DNA from: Paenisporosarcina sp. FSL H8-0542 | GTDB taxonomy: Bacteria > Bacillota > Bacilli > Bacillales_A > Planococcaceae | Length of the DNA stretch: 55,000 bases | Direction of reading: 5' to 3' | Assembly: GCF_038632915.1 (NCBI RefSeq) | Contig: NZ_CP152050.1 | Location: 545,001 to 600,000, forward strand | Shown here: positions 10,549 through 19,095 of the stretch, in pieces | Numbering within the stretch: the stretch's first letter is position 1 | How the letters are laid out: each line of letters begins with the position of its first letter | Made by a program: the position numbers and the translations under genes | The notes under the pieces: model-generated | What the model was told of the DNA's origin: nothing | Database searches by the model: none | The model's input: only the letters and a program-made list of their open reading frames with translations

Positions 10549-11328
10549 ATGGAAGAAAGAGACATGACTACAGTTGAGCATATTATTGAATTAAGAAAAC
10601 GACTGATGATAATCGTCGTTTTCTTTGTTATAGCAGTGATCATCAGCTATTTTCTGGCTGGCCCACTGATAGAATTTTTGCAGGTAAGTGAAGAAGCACG
10701 CAACATAACATTGAATGCATTTAAAATTACGGATCCATTTAAAATATTAATTTCCGTAATGATGGTTTTGGCAATAGTCATGACATCCCCACTCATTTTA
10801 TATCAAATTTGGGCATTCATTTCTCCAGGACTCTATCAAAAAGAGCGAACGGCAACTCTTAGCTACATTCCGTTTATCTTTTTGTTATTTATAGCAGGGG
10901 TTTCATTTTCCTACTATGTCGTATTCCCATTTGTCATCCATTTCATGGCTGACTTATCAGCTGATCTGAACATTGTGCAGACAATCGGGATCAATGAATA
11001 CTTCGAATTCCTGTTTCAATTGACCATTCCATTCGGTTTTGTTTTCCAAATGCCGGTTATCTTGCTGTTCCTGACCCGATTAGGGATTTTGACACCGATG
11101 ATGCTGACCAAGTATCGCAAGTATATTTACCTTGTGCTTGTGGTGGTTGCGGATATTTTAACGCCACCAGATATTATGTCGCACGTTTTGGTTACACTTC
11201 CGCTCATCTTGCTGTTTGAATTCAGCATTGTCATAGCCAAAATAGGCTATCGCAAATATATAAAGGCAGAAGCTCTTCAAAAAATCGAAGAAGCGAAACG
11301 CCAAAATGAAAGCCTTCCACCTCTATAA
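10549..11328 (+). CDS. tatC: Twin-arginine translocase subunit TatC
   Basis: A 259-residue polytopic membrane protein, six predicted helices, the receptor for twin-arginine signal peptides. Family features: an N-terminal ELRKRL segment, SPLILYQIWAFISPGLYQKER in the first cytosolic loop, and FGFVFQMP later. The start is taken at 10549 (AGGGTG upstream); the ATG at 10564 is an alternative. The gene ends inside its own terminator: the stop codon sits in the loop of the hairpin at 11311-11340. Confidence 0.95.
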   Translation: MEERDMTTVEHIIELRKRLMIIVVFFVIAVIISYFLAGPLIEFLQVSEEARNITLNAFKITDPFKILISVMMVLAIVMTSPLILYQIWAFISPGLYQKERTATLSYIPFIFLLFIAGVSFSYYVVFPFVIHFMADLSADLNIVQTIGINEYFEFLFQLTIPFGFVFQMPVILLFLTRLGILTPMMLTKYRKYIYLVLVVVADILTPPDIMSHVLVTLPLILLFEFSIVIAKIGYRKYIKAEALQKIEEAKRQNESLPPL

Positions 11329-11346
11329 TGGTGGAAGGCTTTTTGC
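11311..11346 (+). terminator. Terminator overlapping the tatC stop codon
   Basis: An 11-bp perfect stem, AGCCTTCCACC / GGTGGAAGGCT, with an 8-base loop that contains the tatC TAA, then TTTTTGC. It probably also serves the convergent gene. Confidence 0.9.
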
Positions 11347-11360
11347 TTTTAGTGCTTTTA

Positions 11361-12092
11361 TTATTGTGAATTGGATAGTGATTCTAAATACTTTTGATAG
11401 CGTTCAATGTTCTCCATATTTAATTGAATCAATACAACAAACCCATTCAACAGCATATGGGAGATGATCGAAGTCAAAATTCGTCTAGTTTTATAGTATA
11501 AAAATGCGAATATAAATCCTGACACGGCATAGAGTAAAAGGTGTGTGAAATCAAAATGGATAATCGCAAATACGATGGCACTCACTGCACCTGCAATGAA
11601 GAAATTTGTTTTTTGGACAAGGTTACCGAAAATGACCCGTCTGAAAATCAGTTCTTCAAGAATAGGGGCAAACAAGGCAATCGCAAAAATCGCCATTGGC
11701 ACTGCTTCGGCAATTTGTATTAGTGAAGCGGTATTTTCGGATCCCTGCTCGATGCCAAAGGATTGTTCAATAAGCGATGCAATGGCTTGTCCGAAGAGAA
11801 CCATAAAGAAACCGGCAATTCCCCAAAGAATCGAAGCGGGGACAGAACTCTTTTTACCCTTTAAGTGATTTAAAAAAGCACCATCTTTACGGATGATTAG
11901 TAAAACAATAAGTGTGGCCACTGCCATGCTCAGGAACACCCACCAGCCACTTGCTAATAACTTGGCTTGCTCGATTTCCATGCCTTCCTGACCTTTCAAA
12001 TAGCTGAAAATGAGGGGAGCAAATAAGGCGCCAGACAGTTGCATTACGATGTAAGTCAATATGAGATAAAACGCTGTTTTGTTATTTTTCAC
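11361..12092 (-). CDS. CPBP-family intramembrane metalloprotease (YdiL-like)
   Basis: A 243-residue membrane protein with about seven or eight hydrophobic segments. It has the CPBP (CAAX protease and bacteriocin-processing) motifs: EELIFRR (about residue 155), FAIIHFD and a C-terminal HMLLNG. The Glu and His residues would bind the catalytic metal. Substrates are unknown. I chose GTG at 12092 (MKNNKTAFY), which has AAAGGAAA at the right distance and gives the family length; the 33 upstream codons look non-coding. Its position between tatC and groES matches B. subtilis ydiL. Confidence 0.88.
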   Translation of the reverse strand: MKNNKTAFYLILTYIVMQLSGALFAPLIFSYLKGQEGMEIEQAKLLASGWWVFLSMAVATLIVLLIIRKDGAFLNHLKGKKSSVPASILWGIAGFFMVLFGQAIASLIEQSFGIEQGSENTASLIQIAEAVPMAIFAIALFAPILEELIFRRVIFGNLVQKTNFFIAGAVSAIVFAIIHFDFTHLLLYAVSGFIFAFLYYKTRRILTSIISHMLLNGFVVLIQLNMENIERYQKYLESLSNSQ

Positions 12093-12185
12093 AGATAGTT
12101 TCCTTTCATCAAAAGAAGTTCTCTTCCTATTGTATTGTTTTTCGTGAGTCCTCGCAAAGAATACAAAAAATCTGTATGTTCCCAC

Positions 12186-12214
12186 TTGCAAAAATGTGAG
12201 TGATTCATTATGAT
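12186..12214 (+). promoter_or_regulatory. groESL promoter (SigA type)
   Basis: TTGCAA (12186-12191), a 17-base spacer and TATGAT (12209-12214). Transcription would start about 12221, immediately before the CIRCE operator. Confidence 0.85.
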
Positions 12215-12224
12215 AGGAATTGTG

Positions 12225-12251
12225 TTAGCACTCAAGAAGAGAGAGTGCTAA
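12225..12251. promoter_or_regulatory. CIRCE operator (HrcA binding site)
   Basis: A perfect TTAGCACTC-N9-GAGTGCTAA (12225-12233 and 12243-12251), the consensus heat-shock operator bound by HrcA. It lies in the 5' leader of groESL just downstream of the promoter. Confidence 0.98.
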
Positions 12252-12287
12252 TAAAATAATTACTACCATTCAAGGAGGTTGTTTCAC

Positions 12288-12572
12288 TTGTTAAAACCAT
12301 TAGGCGATCGTATTGTAATCGAATTAATCGAAGCTGAGGAAAAAACTGCATTCGGTATCGTACTTCCAGACTCTGCTAAAGAGAAGCCGCAGGAAGGCAA
12401 AGTAGTTGCTGTAGGAACTGGTCGTGTACTGGATAACGGCACACGTGTTGAGTTGGATGTAAAAGAAGGCGACAAAATCATCTTCTCTAAATACGCAGGT
12501 ACTGAAGTGAAATTTGAAGGTAATGAATTCTTGATTTTACGTGAAAATGATATTTTAGCAATTGTAGGCTAA
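12288..12572 (+). CDS. groES: Co-chaperonin GroES
   Basis: A 94-residue co-chaperonin that caps the GroEL ring. It begins [11 protein letters not shown] and contains the mobile-loop region [20 protein letters not shown]. The start codon is TTG at 12288: AAGGAGG at 12272-12278 is 9 bases upstream. An in-frame TTG at 12279 directly abuts that site and cannot be used. This gives the usual 94-residue length. First gene of the CIRCE-controlled groE operon. Confidence 0.97.
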   Translation: MLKPLGDRIVIELIEAEEKTAFGIVLPDSAKEKPQEGKVVAVGTGRVLDNGTRVELDVKEGDKIIFSKYAGTEVKFEGNEFLILRENDILAIVG

Positions 12573-12579
12573 TACTTAA

Positions 12580-14232
<1,653 letters not shown>

Positions 14233-14236
14233 TATA

Positions 14237-14302
14237 GTCTCGAAAATGTTGATATATCAATGCTTTTAAGACTTGAAAGTTTTTGGTGCCGGAATGGTGC
14301 CG
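14237..14302. other. Possible integration-junction sequence behind groEL
   Basis: Five bases after the groEL stop begins GTCTCGAAAATGTTGATATA..., containing the palindrome TTGATATATCAA (14249-14260). It closely matches GTCTCAAACCTTGATATATC at 52816 behind guaA. It is followed by the direct repeat GGTGCCG-GAAT-GGTGCCG (14285-14302). No protein is encoded. Inference: remnant of an att site or integrase arm. Confidence 0.45.
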
Positions 14303-14328
14303 TGATTTTAATTTGTAGTTGATTTTGA

Positions 14329-14375
14329 GAGGCTTTTCATGAGTTCACTGAACTTTTGAGAAGCCTCTTTTTTTT
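14329..14375 (+). terminator. Terminator downstream of groEL
   Basis: GAGGCTT and AAGCCTC (14329-14335 and 14361-14367) form the base of a hairpin with an inner GAGTTC / GAACTT stem, then eight T residues. Probably the groE operon terminator. Related hairpins recur at 28067 and 43089. Confidence 0.8.
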
Positions 14376-14398
14376 CTATCCTTAGTTATGTGTAGAAA

Positions 14399-14432
14399 TT
14401 AAAAGGAACTTCTACCCGGACGTTCCTTTTAT
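14399..14432. terminator. Terminator-like hairpin
   Basis: AAAAGGAAC and GTTCCTTTT flank a 12-base loop; a T-rich tail follows. No assigned gene lies directly upstream on the plus strand. Confidence 0.45.
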
Positions 14433-14578
14433 TTCGCTCTCAGAATATTAAACGCAGCATAAGCTAGCGTTGCTTTTTATGTAAATTTATTAATTGTTAA
14501 TCAATAGAATTGAGTTTAGATTTAGATTTAGATTTAATGCCCATAATAATCTAAGAAAACAATTCAAAGGATGATATT

Positions 14579-15088
14579 GTGATTTATATATAAAATGACT
14601 ATGGTGGAACTCATACTACAGCTCTGGCAGCTGCATATCATTTAAAAGAAATTATCCAATCAGAACGAGAACTGACAAAAGAAGAAATATTAAGTGTAAA
14701 CTATTTCAATAAGTTAACTAAAAAGGATTTTGGAAACATCATTTTCCATGGGATAGATGAAAATGGAGACTCAGTGTATACAATAGGTCGAAAATCTTCT
14801 AAACTCGTTGTTCCAGCAATGAAAAATTTAATTTCATTGATTCAAAGTAAACATCAATTTCATGAACAAATAATCTTCTCCAATACATCACCCACTGTAC
14901 CATTAGCGATGTCGATTGGGGGTTTTTTTTCTAGAGGATTAAAAATTGATTTTATTGGTGTGCCATTATTAGTTATTGGTGCAAAACAATGTTGTGATAA
15001 TATTTTTCGGCTGGTAGAAAATACAAAACAAATAGCCCAAAACAATAAGGATCAAGTGATTATTTTAGAAAATAACGAATATAAGTAA
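14579..15088 (+). pseudogene. DUF3189-family gene interrupted by a stop at codon 5
   Basis: Read from GTG at 14579 (AAAGGA upstream), the frame gives V-I-Y-I-stop-N-D-Y-G-G-T-H-T-T-A-L-A-A-A-Y-H-L-K and then stays open to 15088, 169 residues in all. The family normally begins I-Y-x-Y-N-D-Y-G-G-T-H-T, so the stop TAA (14591-14593) replaces the expected Tyr codon by one base. The rest is intact (FGNIIFHGIDENG, PTVPLAMSIGGFFSRG). Function of the family is unknown to me. It may be a fresh pseudogene; a sequencing error or reinitiation at an internal codon (for example 14774) are alternatives. It sits in the accessory region after groEL. Confidence 0.75.
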
Positions 15089-15284
15089 TACTTTTTAATT
15101 TTATTTATTTCTGTTATAAAAAAATTCTTTAGCATGTAAGAGATTGTTTGTTTACAGTTGGAACATTATGCGCAACATCGTTAACACTAGTTGAGGTGTA
15201 TTTTTTAAGCTCATTATTAAAAGGAATCTAATACCTCAAGGTTGAATTTATACTTAAGTAATTAAATCGAGATGTTTATATTGA

Positions 15285-15494
15285 GTGATGAAAGCTTTAT
15301 GGCATAAGTTAAAAATGGTTATTACAGCTACAAGCGTAACTTTTATATTAGGCTTAAATATAGATAAGTATGTAAACTATATTGCTCTGTTCTTAAGTTC
15401 TATTCTTACAGTATTGACTACAAAGGATCAGTTTCAACAATTCACCACTAGACATCTTAAGTTAGGTAGAAGAGCAGCGGATATTGTAATGTAA
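15285..15494 (+). CDS. Small membrane protein, possibly a truncated SLATT/DUF4231-like fragment
   Basis: A 69-residue frame with two hydrophobic segments (about 11-25 and 30-44) and a following FQQFTTRHLKLGRRA. The order (short basic start, helical hairpin, then Q-F-x-x-F-T-T-R) recalls SLATT-type membrane domains, which are usually longer, so it may be a fragment. The start is GTG 15285 or ATG 15288, with only a weak ribosome binding site. A strong terminator follows. I cannot assign a function. Confidence 0.4.
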   Translation: MMKALWHKLKMVITATSVTFILGLNIDKYVNYIALFLSSILTVLTTKDQFQQFTTRHLKLGRRAADIVM

Positions 15495-15519
15495 TTTTGC
15501 TAACATAGTATATATGATT

Positions 15520-15566
15520 AGAGGCTTCACATAAATTGTTCAAGTTTATGTGATGCCTCTTTTTTA
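15520..15566 (+). terminator. Terminator
   Basis: AGAGGCTTCACATAAA pairs with TTTATGTGATGCCTCT (one mismatch) across a 9-base loop, then TTTTTTA. Confidence 0.88.
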
Positions 15567-15739
15567 TTTCTTTAGCTCGAATACTGATGTCATTCAAAGG
15601 GGAATGCTTTTTCATTGTCTGAAATTAAAGGAATATTTATATAACAGCAAGAATAGAATTGGAAAGGATAATAATTTATTGTGAAACGATAAATATCCTG
15701 TTAAAATCAAATTGAAGATAAATAGGAGAGGTGCTTTAT

Positions 15740-16219
15740 ATGAAACGAGAAACACTCTTTTTAAAGGTAGTTATTTTTCTTATGGGAATTCCGATTCTTG
15801 CTTTATGTATATTTGTGTTGCCTGAGTTCGCTGACCTTTACACAGAATTCGAAAATGGGCTGGCTTATTTGCAATATCCTGTTTTAATCTGTATGTATGC
15901 AACGGCGATTCCGTTTTTCTTCGCTCTGTATCAGGCTTTAAGACTTTTAAGCTATATTGACAAGAACGAAGCTTTCTCGGAATTATCTGTAAAGGCTTTA
16001 AAGAATATAAAATACTGTGCAATCACAATCAGTATCTTATATGTGGCAGTATTGCCAGCCATATTTCTCGTAGCAGATTCAGACGATGCCCCTGGACTCG
16101 TAGTAATCGGAATGGTCATTATTTTTGCTTCAATTGTGATTGCAGTCTTTGCTGCTGTTCTTCAAAAGATATTAATAAATGCCATAAATATAAAATCAGA
16201 AAATGATTTAACGGTCTGA
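15740..16219 (+). CDS. DUF2975-family membrane protein
   Basis: A 159-residue protein with four hydrophobic helices (about 7-27, 45-68, 88-111, 121-146) and the DUF2975 style K-N-E-A-F-S motif between helices 2 and 3. Function is unknown; such proteins are commonly encoded beside a YozG-like XRE regulator, as here. ATG at 15740 is chosen because GGAGAGG ends about 8 bases upstream; a GTG at 15731 overlaps that site. The regulator starts 10 bases after its stop, so the two are co-transcribed. Confidence 0.82.
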   Translation: MKRETLFLKVVIFLMGIPILALCIFVLPEFADLYTEFENGLAYLQYPVLICMYATAIPFFFALYQALRLLSYIDKNEAFSELSVKALKNIKYCAITISILYVAVLPAIFLVADSDDAPGLVVIGMVIIFASIVIAVFAAVLQKILINAINIKSENDLTV

Positions 16220-16229
16220 GGTGAGTAAA

Positions 16230-16451
16230 ATGGCGATTATAATCAATATTGATGTGATGTTGGCTAAAAGAAAAATGAGCGTAACAGAACTTTCGGAGAG
16301 GGTTGGAATCACAATGGCTAACCTTTCTATATTGAAAAATGGAAAGGCAAAAGCAATTCGATTATCAACTTTAGAAGCTATTTGTAAGGCTTTGGACTGT
16401 CAGCCTGGGGATATTTTAGAATACAAAAGTGACATAGACACACTAGGATAA
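16230..16451 (+). CDS. XRE-family transcriptional regulator (YozG-like)
   Basis: A 73-residue single-domain helix-turn-helix protein. The recognition region is VTELSERVGITMANLSILKN, followed by IRLSTLEAICKALDCQPGDILEY, typical of the small Cro/C1-type partner of DUF2975 proteins. It probably regulates its own operon. TGAGGTG supplies the binding site for the ATG at 16230; an in-frame GTG at 16221 is inside that site. Confidence 0.88.
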   Translation: MAIIINIDVMLAKRKMSVTELSERVGITMANLSILKNGKAKAIRLSTLEAICKALDCQPGDILEYKSDIDTLG

Positions 16452-16486
16452 TAAGATTAGAAAACAATTTAATCAACTAACGAGAT

Positions 16487-16516
16487 GCGTTGATCCAAGA
16501 AGGATTAACGCTTTTT
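16487..16516 (+). terminator. Terminator of the DUF2975-XRE pair
   Basis: GCGTTGATCC and GGATTAACGC (one mismatch) with an AAGA loop, then TTTTTTG. The 3' arm is also part of a repeat shared with 17531-17576. Confidence 0.75.
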
Positions 16517-16560
16517 TGTTGAACTTATTCAACTAACGGGGCAGTTTACTTCAATAAGCA
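16517..16560. repeat. Dispersed short repeat, copy 1
   Basis: TTGTTGAACTTATTCAACTAACGGGGCAG..., ending in TTCAATAAG. Together with the preceding AGAAGGATTAACGC it is nearly identical to 17531-17576. Part of a family also at 16888, 17329 and 21298. Confidence 0.65.
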
Positions 16561-16620
16561 AGAATGAACTTTATAGTGAACGGTAACGTCATTTTATTAA
16601 GTTAAACGAGGGGGGAGATT

Positions 16621-16797
16621 ATGGGCTTTTGGTATTTCTTAATATTATTTGTAGGATTATTTTTAGTAGTTAAGGGGCTACTTGGGAATAAAAAATTTAG
16701 CTTGGTATTTGTAGGACTATTATTTATTTCATTCTCATTATTTATGTTTTCTCCAGGAAGTGCTGAAATTATTTCGGAATTATTCAATTTGAACTAA
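16621..16797 (+). CDS. Small two-helix membrane protein (58 aa)
   Basis: It begins MGFWYFLILFVGLFLVVKG and has two hydrophobic helices (about 3-20 and 27-45), ending EIISELFNLN. A very strong ribosome binding site (GAGGGGGGAGATT) lies just before the ATG, the main evidence that this short frame is real. No family is recognised. A perfect terminator follows at 16857. Confidence 0.65.
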   Translation: MGFWYFLILFVGLFLVVKGLLGNKKFSLVFVGLLFISFSLFMFSPGSAEIISELFNLN

Positions 16798-16856
16798 AGT
16801 GTACAATAGATTTTAGACTGACCACTTATAGGTATTTTTACTAACGGATGTAACGG

Positions 16857-16890
16857 ATGCTTTACTTCAAGAAGAAGTAAAGCATTTTTC
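16857..16890 (+). terminator. Terminator
   Basis: A perfect 12-bp stem, ATGCTTTACTTC / GAAGTAAAGCAT, with an AAGAA loop, then TTTTTC. Confidence 0.9.
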
Positions 16891-16924
16891 TTATTGAACT
16901 AACGGGGAAGGTTAGTTGAAGAAG
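16888..16924. repeat. Dispersed short repeat, copy 2
   Basis: TTCTTATTGAACTAACGGGG..., then GGTTAGTTGAAGAAG. The ends are complementary (TTCTT...AACTAAC and GTTAGTT...AAGAA). Confidence 0.6.
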
Positions 16925-16960
16925 CGGAGTATGGTTGAACTGCGAACTAATTAAATACTG

Positions 16961-17131
16961 TTATAAGTCAAATAAAATAAATGCTACCGCCAAACCATAC
17001 GCCATTGTGTGAATAGATGCCCAAAGAGCATCGTGATGAACCCCTTTAACTTGGTTTTTTGAAGGTTTGGCAATCCGAATTGTATCTATATAAGAAACAA
17101 TCAATAACGAAACAACTAAGAATTTCAACAA
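16961..17131 (-). CDS. Putative small membrane protein
   Basis: About 57 residues from TTG at 17131: LLKFLVVSLLIVSYIDTIR, a polar middle (KPSKNQVKGVHHDALW) and a second hydrophobic segment (TMAYGLAVAFILF). A purine-rich AAAGGGGGGG stretch precedes it on the minus strand and could bind ribosomes. Composition is protein-like and the two helices are convincing, but no family is recognised. The start is uncertain (17131 or 17128). It might share a transcript with the decayed zinc-ribbon frame just upstream. Confidence 0.45.
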   Translation of the reverse strand: MLKFLVVSLLIVSYIDTIRIAKPSKNQVKGVHHDALWASIHTMAYGLAVAFILFDL

Positions 17132-17164
17132 ATTCAACCCCCCCTTTCTTATTCGCATTTTATG

Positions 17165-17279
17165 TCAATAATCCGATTCTTGTTCAGCACAACTCTTACA
17201 CCAAACGCCTTCTTCCGAATCTAAATAATATCCCGTACTTTCCCGTTGCACATTACACAATTGTCTTTATGACTTTCAT
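17165..17279 (-). pseudogene. Frameshifted small zinc-ribbon gene
   Basis: On the minus strand, AGGAGGAGACATC precedes ATG at 17279. The reading frames after it are broken. One frame gives H-K-D-N-C-V-M-C-N-G-K, and a second, shifted frame gives G-Y-Y-L-D-S-E-E-G-V-W-C-K-S-C-A-E-Q-E-S-D-Y-stop (stop 17165-17167). Joined, they make a Cys-x2-Cys ... Cys-x2-Cys zinc ribbon. At least two frame disruptions are needed to connect the ATG to both halves. The pattern is suggestive but short. Confidence 0.35.
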
Positions 17280-17328
17280 TACGATGTCTCCTCCTAATTC
17301 TTCTGTATATGTCAACACTTCAATAAGT

Positions 17329-17365
17329 CTTGTTCAACTAACGGATGCTTTAGTTGAATAAGAAA
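17329..17365. repeat. Dispersed short repeat, copy 3
   Basis: TTGTTCAACTAACGGATGCTT..., then TAGTTGAATAAG. Same family as 16517, 16888, 17531 and 21298. Confidence 0.65.
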
Positions 17366-17372
17366 AAAGAAA

Positions 17373-17404
17373 AAAGCTAACGTCTGAGAAAAGACATTAG
17401 CTTT
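17373..17404 (-). terminator. Terminator-like hairpin, minus strand
   Basis: AAAGCTAACGTCT / AGACATTAGCTTT (one mismatch). The T run lies on the minus strand side. It could end transcripts of the PadR-permease operon about 230 bases upstream. Confidence 0.55.
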
Positions 17405-17467
17405 CAGTATTTACAGGTATGCTCCGCATGTACCGTTTTAACGCAAATAACCCACCATTCCTATAAT

Positions 17468-17507
17468 GCCAAAAACCCTTGATATATAAGGGTTTTTGGC
17501 GTTTTTT
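17468..17507 (+). terminator. Strong hairpin with TTGATATAT loop
   Basis: A perfect 13-bp stem, GCCAAAAACCCTT / AAGGGTTTTTGGC, around GATATAT, then GTTTTTTG. It is terminator-like. The TTGATATAT centre resembles the junction motifs at 14249 and 52827. Confidence 0.75.
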
Positions 17508-17530
17508 GTTTAGGTGTTAAGGTTATAGAA

Positions 17531-17576
17531 AGAAGGATTAACGTATTTTTTGTTGAACTTATTGAACTAAAGGGGC
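17531..17576. repeat. Dispersed short repeat, copy 4
   Basis: AGAAGGATTAACGTATTTTT..., then TTGTTGAACTTATTGAACTAAAGGGGC. It differs from 16498-16543 at only a few positions over about 46 bases. Confidence 0.65.
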
Positions 17577-17633
17577 TCCTGTGTGTAGCAAAAGAATCTG
17601 GAATTGAGGGATTAAAGACTTATTGATCTAAAT

Positions 17634-18161
17634 CTAAACTTCTTTAGTTATATCATACTTTAACAATTGTCGATGGTCATAAAATTTCTCGAAAATAATA
17701 CCCATTAAATAGAAAAATAATAAACCAAAACATATGTGAATGAGTGTAAATTTAACTCCAAATGAAGCAAATTCATATATAATAACTGGTAATTTTGCGG
17801 TTGTCCAAACTCCTAAAAAAAATACAATGTACCGTATGCCTGCCCCTTTTTTTAATAAAAGTGCCGCAATTGGAAAAGCTACGTAGAGGGGACCAGCTGC
17901 AATTACTCCTAATAATAGGGAGAACAAAATGCCATAGATGCCGGATTTTTCTCCCATATATCTAATTAGTGTTTCTTTCTCCACCCATTTGTCAAGCAAG
18001 CCTACGAATATTAAGACAGGAGGGAGTAGAATCAGCATATCTAAAATGCTTTTTCCTGTTAATTGAAATGCATTCCATCCCACGGATTGGTTTATAAAAG
18101 TAAGGATAATTAGCCCAAATAATAAAATCAAAAAGAAACGATATCTTTTTAATATATTCAT
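17634..18161 (-). CDS. Permease half, second gene of split transporter
   Basis: A 175-residue membrane protein with about five hydrophobic segments. It has the sequence MGEKSGIYGILFSLLLGVIA, then AGPLYVAFPIAALLLKKGAG, which parallels GEKSGLIGIIYSTLLGSIA and VVFPLGHTLVQNGAG in the neighbouring gene. Both therefore look like homologous halves of one permease, probably of the DUF318/YraQ-ArsP-like type; the family name is tentative. The ATG at 18161 overlaps the upstream stop (ATGA), so translation is coupled. Substrate unknown. Confidence 0.75.
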   Translation of the reverse strand: MNILKRYRFFLILLFGLIILTFINQSVGWNAFQLTGKSILDMLILLPPVLIFVGLLDKWVEKETLIRYMGEKSGIYGILFSLLLGVIAAGPLYVAFPIAALLLKKGAGIRYIVFFLGVWTTAKLPVIIYEFASFGVKFTLIHICFGLLFFYLMGIIFEKFYDHRQLLKYDITKEV

Positions 18162-18640
18162 ACCATCACCAGCCAAATAATATATGAAAATATTAGAGAC
18201 ATTAACAATGCAGATGCGTTGCGAGAATAGGCAAAGCTACGTCCGAATATCTTTTGCTCCATAGGTAAAGTTGTGATTCCTACGGACATTAATGTAGACA
18301 TTAATACAGCTACTTGAGGGAGTCCTGCACCATTTTGGACTAACGTATGTCCAAGAGGAAATACAACAAAGCTAGGAACTAGTGCAATAGATCCGAGTAA
18401 TGTCGAATAAATAATACCTATCAATCCAGATTTTTCTCCAATGATTGAAGAAATTAAGGATGGAGTTAAAATAGATAGTGATAGGCCAACAAAAAGCATA
18501 ATTGATAACATGTCAGGTATAATATTACGAAAGCTTTTCCATGACTTTAATAGAGCATCTTTTGTTTTATTTCGATCTTTTATAAAAGAAATACTGATAA
18601 GAATAATAGCTATACCGTAAAGGATAGCACCATTAATCAT
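18158..18640 (-). CDS. Permease half, first gene of split transporter
   Basis: A 160-residue membrane protein. It has an N-terminal helix (about 2-18), a charged loop KDRNKTKDALLKSWKSFRNIIPD, then helices around GEKSGLIGI and the VVFPLGHTL stretch, and a final helix to the C-terminus. It likely forms a heterodimer with the next gene product. Its start overlaps the end of the PadR gene by 8 bases and its end overlaps the second half by 4 bases, so all three genes form one compact operon. Confidence 0.75.
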   Translation of the reverse strand: MINGAILYGIAIILISISFIKDRNKTKDALLKSWKSFRNIIPDMLSIMLFVGLSLSILTPSLISSIIGEKSGLIGIIYSTLLGSIALVPSFVVFPLGHTLVQNGAGLPQVAVLMSTLMSVGITTLPMEQKIFGRSFAYSRNASALLMSLIFSYIIWLVMV

Positions 18641-18974
18641 GATTAGACTCCCTCCATTTTTTGTATTTATTTAAGAAAAATGATAAATTCTTAATTTTTT
18701 CTTCGATATCTATTTGAAAATCTTCTAATTTTCTTTTTCCAACTGTAGTAATTTTGTACATTTTCATCGGCTTATCTTGATTAGATGTGTCCAAATAAGA
18801 CTCAACAGCACCTTCTTTCTCTAATGTTTTTAATGTGCGATATAAGATGGCACTATCTATTGGATTGAGGGGAAGCTCTTCTTCACATTTCTGCAGAAGT
18901 CTCCCGCCATAGCTATCACCCTCTGTTAAAAACAGCAAAAGAAATGCACCTGTATGTCTCCCTGTATGTTTCAT
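18633..18974 (-). CDS. PadR-family transcriptional regulator
   Basis: A 113-residue winged-helix protein. It shows the PadR pattern: FLLLFLTEGDSYGGRLLQKCEEE, then AILYRTLKTLEKEGAVES and a beta-wing with KMYKITTVGKRKLEDF, and a C-terminal helix for dimerisation. PadR-family repressors usually control an adjacent transporter and respond to small molecules. AGGAGG lies upstream of the ATG. A 38-bp near-perfect palindrome 47 bases upstream is the probable operator, suggesting autoregulation of the operon with the two permease halves. Confidence 0.9.
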   Translation of the reverse strand: MKHTGRHTGAFLLLFLTEGDSYGGRLLQKCEEELPLNPIDSAILYRTLKTLEKEGAVESYLDTSNQDKPMKMYKITTVGKRKLEDFQIDIEEKIKNLSFFLNKYKKWRESNHD

Positions 18975-19020
18975 GAAATTATAACCTCCTAAAATAAATG
19001 TGAAATTTTTCCCAGCGAAT

Positions 19021-19058
19021 ATTACTGTTAATGACAGTATACTGTCATCAACAGTAAT
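19021..19058. promoter_or_regulatory. 38-bp palindromic operator upstream of the PadR operon
   Basis: The core ATGACAGTATACTGTCAT (19031-19048) is a perfect 18-bp palindrome. Outer arms ATTACTGTT and AACAGTAAT extend it to 38 bases with a single mismatched pair. A possible minus-strand promoter (TAACAT-N17-TATACT) overlaps it. It is the likely binding site of the PadR protein. Confidence 0.75.
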
Positions 19059-19095
19059 ATGTTACCGAAAGTACGTTCTTTTTTAAAAAAAATTT

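Noticed and set aside
14249-14260. TTGATATATCAA alone as proof of an integrase site
   Set aside because: The same 12-base palindrome occurs at 7431-7442 in the tsaD-ydiF gap, so only the longer shared motif is used as evidence.
15150-15235. Short hydrophobic coding stretch before 15285
   Set aside because: About 30 open codons ending in a stop, but no start with binding site and a stop close upstream; too little to call.
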